NCBI RefSeq assembly: GCF_022512515.1
Contig: NZ_JAKWBK010000005.1
Location: 1-64,000, forward strand
DNA: 64,000 bases
Direction of reading: 5' to 3'
Source of the DNA: Paraniabella hibiscisoli
GTDB lineage: Bacteria > Bacteroidota > Bacteroidia > Chitinophagales > Chitinophagaceae
The translations under genes and the position numbers were made by a program. Below are positions 58,732 through 64,000 of this stretch, one piece after another. The notes below the pieces were generated by a model, which saw nothing but the letters and a program-made list of their open reading frames with translations, searched no databases and was not told where the DNA came from. Each line of letters begins with the position of its first letter. Positions within the stretch are counted from its first letter, which is position 1.

Positions 58732-60375
58732 TTAATAACCTGGGTTTTGTGTCATATTAGGATTTATCAACACCTGGTTTAATGGAATGGGTAGTAGCTT
58801 ATTATGGGCCTTATATCCCTGGGTGCTTAAAAGTAGCCCGGCCAGTTCCCATCTTACCATAGATGAAAAATGATAGCCTTCCAACGGAGCTTCCTGTTGT
58901 GTTACCTGGTTAAGTTGCTCCAGTGCGTTGGCAGATGTAAGAACTACGGGCGTTCTGCTGCTCCTGCTTTGTAGTTGATTTAAAACCGCCTGAGCCTGAT
59001 TGATATTTCCGAGCCTGATATGGGCTTCTGCGTTTAATAATAGTACTTCGGCATATCTTAAATCCGGGAATACAGGCCGATTTTGAAAATATGTTTTAAA
59101 TGCCGTCGTTGGTTCAGGCATGCCATTCCAGATGATTTCTTTATTAGTTGTATTCTGGTATACCTCGTTTGCAGAGGTAGTTAACTCATACCTTCTGCTA
59201 TTAATAATAGCATTGGTGGATTGCAGCACAGCCGCATAATCTTTTTGAGCCAGTTGCAATTTGGCAAGAATCGTTAATCCTGACCATCTGTTTAAGTAGC
59301 CGTTATGCTGGAAAACTTCGGGCATTTCATTGATAAAACCAGCTATATCTCCTACAACGTAATTGATGATGTCATTAGCCGGCTGACGTGGTGGATAGAA
59401 GTCGGTAGAATTGTAGGTGGTCATTAACGGAACATCACCAAATGTGGTAACCAGGCCCAGGTATGCAGCTGCCCGCAATAGTTTCGACTGCCACACATAA
59501 TGCTGTAATGGCAACGGTATGTTGGCCTGGTTGATCCCTATAACATAGTTACAGTTGTTGATGGCTTTCCATGGCTCCGACCATATATCATTGATAAGGC
59601 TGGTAGACGGATTAAATGTAAAATTGCGAAATAGTGCCCACTGGCCTGCAGGCAGGGCGTTCTGACTCATATATGCATCCGCCATTACTTGCTTTTCTTT
59701 AATCTGGGATAAGGTAGCGTAGGAGCCGTTCACAATCTGGAATAAGGTCTGGTAATAAGAGTCGCCTTGTACGCCTTTTAATAGTTGTATTGTTTCACTG
59801 CCTTGCTTTTGAATGACAACATTTCTTTGGGGCAGCGGTTGGAAATCCTGGTTGGTAATGGCCCCGTCGGCGTTCAGGTCTTTCCATGCAAAAGTGCCGG
59901 GGAACGCATAAGGTTGCTGAGGTGATATGACCGAGGTAGACTGGATCAGCGAATCGGATGATAAGCCCCATACGAGTCCGTCATTTCTCAACTCTTTCCT
60001 GAACTCAGATTGAAAATAAAAAGTGTTAGATGCGTCTACCATGTCCTGGGTTGAAATATAGTATTTTCCCGGAGGCAGGCTATCAAAAAGCGCTGCTCCA
60101 TTGCTGCCGGTAATTGCTTCAAAAGCATATTTTGGATTATCAGGATGTTGCCAGGTGGCAGCAAAGTCGGACTGCGAGTGAAACAGGTAGACTGTCATTC
60201 CGGCAGCAGGCTTACCCTTGCTTTGAGCGGGAGTCCATTCAGTAGCGTCATAAACTATAACGGATAGTTTTCCATAATTCTGAGCTGCAGGCACTGGTTC
60301 TTCTTCCGGTAAAATATCTTTATCCCGTTCGCAGGAAATAAATATAATAAGCAGCAGCAGGACGATATATCTCAT
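58732..60375 (-). CDS. SusD/RagB-like lipoprotein with N-terminal transthyretin-like domain and a calcium-loop motif
   Basis: A 547-residue intact lipoprotein (LLLLIIFISCERD, start chosen at 60375). The C-terminal ~370 residues are SusD-like: SEPWKAINNCNYVIG, SKLLRAAAYLGLVTTFGDVPL, a TPR-type helical core LTILAKLQLAQKDYAAVLQST and the usual end RWELAGLLLSTQGYKAHNKLLPIP. Before it, residues ~35-112 look like a transthyretin/SpaA-type beta sandwich (GAALFDSLPPGKYYI). Residues 166-177 read DLNADGAITNQD, an EF-hand/dockerin-type calcium loop. SusD proteins normally cap a SusC transporter, but no susC is in the window. Substrate unknown. Confidence 0.8.
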   Translation of the reverse strand: MRYIVLLLLIIFISCERDKDILPEEEPVPAAQNYGKLSVIVYDATEWTPAQSKGKPAAGMTVYLFHSQSDFAATWQHPDNPKYAFEAITGSNGAALFDSLPPGKYYISTQDMVDASNTFYFQSEFRKELRNDGLVWGLSSDSLIQSTSVISPQQPYAFPGTFAWKDLNADGAITNQDFQPLPQRNVVIQKQGSETIQLLKGVQGDSYYQTLFQIVNGSYATLSQIKEKQVMADAYMSQNALPAGQWALFRNFTFNPSTSLINDIWSEPWKAINNCNYVIGINQANIPLPLQHYVWQSKLLRAAAYLGLVTTFGDVPLMTTYNSTDFYPPRQPANDIINYVVGDIAGFINEMPEVFQHNGYLNRWSGLTILAKLQLAQKDYAAVLQSTNAIINSRRYELTTSANEVYQNTTNKEIIWNGMPEPTTAFKTYFQNRPVFPDLRYAEVLLLNAEAHIRLGNINQAQAVLNQLQSRSSRTPVVLTSANALEQLNQVTQQEAPLEGYHFSSMVRWELAGLLLSTQGYKAHNKLLPIPLNQVLINPNMTQNPGY

Positions 60376-60472
60376 AATTTTTTTGATAGGGTTAAACAAT
60401 TGTCAGAGGTTATAGCCATTCATAAAGGTAGGTAAATAGTTATTCAGTCAACAGGGAAGTAGAATATGTAGA

Positions 60473-60702
60473 TTATTTCGACATCTCTTTCGGCTTCATA
60501 ATCTCTATAAAGACGTTGAACTTCTCCTTAACCTTTGTTTCGTTTTGGGCGAAGGTTACAGCGGCACTAAAATAAGGGGAGCTTACAAACTGGTCTCTGA
60601 CAGTGCTTTTTTTATGACTGCAGTATATCGCTTATTTTGTGCCGATGGGCAGATGGAAGTCAATAAAAAAGCGATAATGACAAACAGCTGTTTCAGGTGC
60701 AT
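60473..60702 (-). CDS. Small secreted protein, recovered across one frameshift
   Basis: Starting at ATG 60702, a signal peptide (MHLKQLFVIIAFLLTSICPSAQ) leads into KRYTAVIKKALSETS. One missing T near 60600-60603 restores FVSSPYFSAAVTFAQNETKVKEKFNVFIEIMKPKEMSK, giving 76 residues and a stop at 60473-60475. It lies between the DUF4919-like gene (58 bases upstream) and the SusD-like gene (97 bases to its chosen start). I recognise no family. Confidence 0.6.
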
Positions 60703-60760
60703 GGTTGTTGTTTTTTAATGATCTGACAGATATGTTTTAACTAGTAGGGATGTAGTACCT

Positions 60761-61395
60761 CTATAAAAAAGCAGCTTCCTTTGGGTTATCTTTCCTGGTA
60801 ACCACCCAGCGGTCAATAACCGAATTGCTCTTACTTTTTGATGTTCTGGATTTACCTATTAATCCCAGCATATCCATCAGCATATACTCATCTTCAATAC
60901 TGGTTACTTTCAGTGTAGATGTGTCGGTAGTACCTATTCCATTTAGTGTAACAGATTTTAGCAGCAATTGGAGTTTGGCTTTTGTTAGTTGAATTTCGGT
61001 CTCTTTTTTTGTTTCTATGTAACTGGCGAGTAAGAGTATCAATACTTTTAAATCCGTTGCGTTAGTTTTAAGAAGCGCTTCTCCCACAGGTATCATTTCA
61101 GCAAATTTTCTATCTTTTGCCAGCGCTTCAAGCGGCTTTTTTGCGAATAGATTCTGAAAAGCATCGTGACCTTTTTGGAAGAGTTTGCCATAGTAAACAA
61201 TGGCTCCTTCATTGGGATAAAGATATTGCGGTGTTTCATTGAATTTTTTCAATAGTGCCTTATAACCTGTTGGCGAACTGGTGTCGAGCACTGCTTTTTT
61301 AAGTGCTACCGTATCGAGCTCATTCGGGTTTTGGGCGAATGAATAAATAGTAGCAGTTAGGCAAAAGATCAGCGTGAATAGGTGTTTTTATGCAT
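60761..61395 (-). CDS. Secreted DUF4919-like protein, one frameshift in the signal peptide
   Basis: A 211-residue exported protein. The signal peptide (MHKNTYFTLIFCLTATIYSFAQ) appears after adding one T near 61376-61378. The mature part reads ALKKAVLDTSSPTGYKALLKKFNETPQYLYPNEGAIVYYGKLFQKGHDAF, a pattern I associate with the DUF4919 family, then helical segments ending in WVVTRKDNPKEAAFL. No catalytic motif is evident. It starts 15 bases after the kinase-like gene and is probably co-transcribed. Confidence 0.6.
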
Positions 61396-61410
61396 GACAG
61401 GTGGTGCGTT

Positions 61411-62504
61411 TTAATTGATCCGTTTTACCAGGCTTCTCGTTTTTTCCTGTATGAGCTTCAGGTTACGGCGAAGCATATATTTTAGATGCAGCTTTAATAC
61501 CTGGCCCATTGATTTGCATCGGCTAAAAGCCTGTGTTTTGAAATGCTCGTTAAGCTGGCTGATCAGTAGGTCCTGTTTTTCAGGAGGACTAACTGTATCA
61601 CGGGACATAATGTTGAGCAGCTCCATGAGGCGAAACCGGGTTACTGCTACACGGTAGGCCATCGCAGACCATTCTTCTGCTTTATATTGTTCAATAGATT
61701 CTGTATTGAGTTGCCCCAAAACGGTGGTTACAAATGCATTATTTTCTTTAAAGAACTGGGGCATATACAAATGTTTTCGCCCCTCGTAAGACTGCTGGTC
61801 AAAGTCGATAGCCCTTATACGGTATTGATAGCTCTCAATATCAGGTGTGGCCACCACCACAAAGTTATAAGCACGCATATCGCCCAATAAACGAACGAAG
61901 CAGCGCTCGTTAAACTTTACAAATTCTTTTGCAAACCGGGTCTTATTGGTTTCATCCTTGTTCAGGTATTGATCCAGGAACACGTCGCCGGGCAAGCCTG
62001 GGATATGCTCTTCTACCAGTGTACCTCTGTCCGTGTAAAATGTAAGCCGGTTGGGCGAGAGAAAATGCTCCAGTTCCAGCCCATAAATCCGCGAAGCATC
62101 GGTGATCTTAATATAGTAGTGGTCAAAATTGGAATTGAATTTATTTACAATCCTGATGCGAAAGGGTAGGGAATTACCAAAAGAGCAATAGTCGATCCTG
62201 GCAACATCCAGCTGATCGGCAAAACTCATATCGCCCTCCGTTTTGAGGATGGCATATATTTTAACCAAACCTTCCCGCAGGTAGTCCCAGTCCCGTTTAT
62301 CATAAATGGCTTTCTCCCAGTAAGTGCTGTTGCCTTGCCCATCCTTAATAGGCACCGACCAGGTAAAATTCAGCAGGTCGGTATGAGATACCGGTAAACT
62401 GACCTCTCTTCCCTGGCGGACAAGATAGCTGGCCAGTTCATTATTAACAGGATACAGGATCTTTTTTTGGAAGGCCGATTATTAAGTATCTCCAAATCGT
62501 TCAT
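61411..62504 (-). CDS. Cytoplasmic protein with kinase/phosphotransferase-like signature, one frameshift
   Basis: After adding one base in the T7 run at 62462-62468 the protein starts at ATG 62504 and has 364 residues. Its middle suggests a protein-kinase-like (APH/HipA type) fold: a possible ATP lysine in HYYIKITDASRIYGLELEHFL, a hinge-like TLVEEHIPG, a catalytic-loop-like LLGDMRAYNFVVV (compare HGDxxxxN) and a metal-binding-like RAIDFDQQS. No signal peptide or membrane helix. I recognise no named family; the kinase idea is inference from these spaced motifs. It is first in a unit with two exported proteins and a SusD-like lipoprotein. Confidence 0.55.
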
Positions 62505-62509
62505 AACCA

Positions 62510-62613
62510 CAAAATAGGAAAGCTATATGACAAAAGATATAAATTTTATTGATCAGTTAAATATAAAATAATTGCTGTTAAATAATAATTAATTACTTTA
62601 AACCGTTATTTTG
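62510..62613. promoter_or_regulatory. Divergent -7-like elements for the kinase-like gene and plsC
   Basis: TATTTTG occurs on the minus strand at 62516-62510 (5 bases before ATG 62504) and on the plus strand at 62607-62613 (9 bases before ATG 62623). Each is one base shorter than TAnnTTTG. Confidence 0.4.
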
Positions 62614-62622
62614 CCTGCGCTA

Positions 62623-63379
62623 ATGGGAAAGTTGATAGAAAGATTAAAAAGTACAAGCCTGGTTAAAAAGCTGGTACACCTGGTGGTGGGGATATGCACT
62701 TATCCTGGCATCGCTATATTTAATAAATTACGCATTAAGGGTTCTGATAAAGTAAAAGCTTTACCCAAAACCAATGTACTGTTTGTTTGTAATCACCAGA
62801 CCTATTTCCTGGATGTGATTACGATGTTCCATATTTTTCGGCTGTTAAATGGGGTAAAAAAGATCGGTTGGGCATACCTTTTTATATGCTGAACCCATTT
62901 ACAAGAGTAAATTATGTGGCTGCTGAACAAACCATGAAAAGTAGCTGGATGAGCAGGCTTTTTTACTGGCAGGCGGACTTACTGTACGGCGTACCTGGAG
63001 CGAGACCAGCAAAGAGCAAAGGGCGGGTCTTGATCCGAGTGATACCCGAAAGATTGAAAGATCTTTAAAAAATAACTGGATCATTACCTTCCCGCAGGGA
63101 ACAACTACACCTTATGCACCGGCGCGTAAAGGCACTGCATTGATTATTAAGCATCATAAGCCCATTGTGATACCCGTTGTGATCAATGGATTTTCCAAAG
63201 CTTTTAATAAAACCGGCGTAACGCTTCGCAAAAAAGGAACCCTGCTTACAGTAACCTTTAAGGATCCTCTGGAGATCGACTACGATGCCTCCGCATTGGA
63301 AATAACTGAGCAATTAATGGATGCAATAGAGCAAAGCAAGAAATTTATGCCAGAGGTGTTAACCGCCGATCGTCAATAA
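62623..63379 (+). CDS. 1-acyl-sn-glycerol-3-phosphate acyltransferase-like protein, two frameshifts
   Basis: An LPLAT (PlsC-like) acyltransferase making phosphatidic acid or acylating a related lipid at the inner membrane. Motif I reads NHQTYFLD, i.e. H followed by five residues and D, rather than the usual HX4D. Motif III-like FPQGTTTPYAPARKGTA corresponds to FPEGTR. A missing T near 62868 and a missing G near 62969 break the frame; repair gives KKIGLGIPFYML and FYWAGGLTVRRTW, and 252 residues in all. Start chosen at 62623. Divergent from the kinase-like gene. Confidence 0.85.
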
Positions 63380-63402
63380 AACGGACGCGCTTTATTATAG
63401 CT

Positions 63403-64000
63403 ATGAGATGCTTTTTTCTTTTGATGCTCTTGTGTTGGATGGGGACACCATCGAACGCGCAGCTTAGCGTTTATAAAAAAGAATTTCAAAATTATATACC
63501 CAAAGGATGGGTGCTGGATACTGCGTTAAAAGGTGATCTTAATAAAGACAGGCAGGCAGATGCGGTATTGGTTTTGAGAAATACCCAGTCATCCAATTTT
63601 AGAAAGAATGAAGGGTTAGGTATGAATCTACTGGATCTGAATCCGCGTAGACTGTTGATACTTTTTAAAACCGGTACCGGTTACACAAAAGAACTTAGTA
63701 CGGATGTTTTTCTTCCCTCCATCAACGATGAGGAGAGTACCTGCCTGGAAGATCCTTTATCCGAAGGCGGGATTGAGATATCAAAGGTTTACTGAAGATC
63801 CGTTTACATTACTGGCTGAGCTGTGGCAGTTGGTACGTCACCGATTATGATTATACTTTCCGTTATCAGAACAAAAAATTTGAAATGATTGGTCTCGATG
63901 TATCGTCTTTTCACAGGGCATCCGGGGAGTCGTCTGTTACCAGCTATAATTTTTCTACACGTAAAAAACAAACAATTACCGGAATGAACGAGTTTGAGGA
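63403..64000 (+). CDS. Secreted protein of unknown function, one frameshift, truncated by window end
   Basis: A signal peptide (MRCFFLLMLLCWMGTPSNAQ) precedes a domain containing GDLNKDRQADAVLVL, which resembles FG-GAP/VCBS-type calcium-binding repeats found in beta-propellers. The frame as read stops at 63795; one missing G near 63787 restores GGIEISKGLLKIRLHYWLSCGSWYVTDYDYTFRYQ and continues to the window edge. It lies 23 bases after plsC and may share its transcript. Function unknown. Confidence 0.65.

Noticed and set aside
1592..63795. Programmed ribosomal frameshifting or transcriptional slippage as a general mechanism
   Set aside because: The breaks occur at many different sequence contexts, including G and C runs of 2-4 and non-repetitive sites, and several genes would need five events each. 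Sequencing error is simpler.

Overview
The window looks like a chromosomal stretch of a Bacteroidota bacterium, most likely family Chitinophagaceae (genus not resolved). Evidence: Bacteroidota-type promoters (TAnnTTTG, sometimes with TTTG about 19 bases upstream), a SusD-type lipoprotein, TonB-dependent uptake, the rpmB-rpmG-DUF4295-ftsY block, a peroxiredoxin-thioredoxin-DUF6952 operon and many short-spaced operons without clear Shine-Dalgarno sites. No phage, insertion sequence, rRNA operon or CRISPR array was seen. The content is mainly ordinary chromosomal genes: envelope, central metabolism and translation.

The dominant technical fact is that about 55 single-base indels break some 30 genes. 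Most are one-base losses inside short homopolymers, and the interrupted proteins stay fully conserved across every break. I read these as sequencing or assembly errors, not pseudogenes, and report each gene as one repaired CDS, stating where the frame changes. Several genes become visible only after repair: a lipoprotein at 46911-47277, a small secreted protein at 60473-60702 and a rhodanese at 35444-35756.

Layout. 1-5.9 kb: TetR remnant and a TolC/MFP/RND efflux operon. 6-13.6 kb: a minus-strand operon for GDP-D-glycero-D-manno-heptose (glycosyltransferase, GxxExxY protein, HddA, GmhA, GH32 hydrolase, HddC-GmhB fusion) ending in purU. 13.7-22.7 kb: pcm, LysE exporter, Fe-S membrane oxidoreductase, PRTase, peroxide-defence operon, flavoprotein, NAD(P)HX repair enzyme, serine hydrolase lipoprotein. 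23-31.7 kb: tRNA-Arg, hybrid histidine kinase, ispH, GH13 lipoprotein, DUF4886 protein, HtrA protease. 31.8-43.2 kb: acyl-CoA reductase, ferredoxin, ddl, PASTA protein, rhodanese, a TPP-riboswitch-controlled TonB-dependent receptor, signal peptidase, esterase, lpdA. 43.5-55.3 kb: MarR-GNAT fusion, PhzF, TIM-barrel and DinB proteins, ribosomal/ftsY block, an MFS exporter with its GntR/FadR regulator and matching operators, an ABC pair, rimO. 55.5-64 kb: RlpA-like protein, fbaA, an unusual SusD-like lipoprotein and three poorly characterised genes, one with a kinase-like signature, then plsC.

The observations I find most worth checking are: the TPP riboswitch in front of a TonB receptor (predicts thiamin uptake); the complete GDP-heptose pathway with an inserted GH32 enzyme and GxxExxY protein; the shared 13-base operator of the GntR/MFS pair; octamer repeat arrays at two intergenic sites; promoters placed so close to start codons that leaderless transcripts are predicted; and the four-gene block at 58.7-62.5 kb with a kinase-like protein and a calcium-loop-bearing SusD homologue. 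I found no clearly new multi-gene defence or mobile system.
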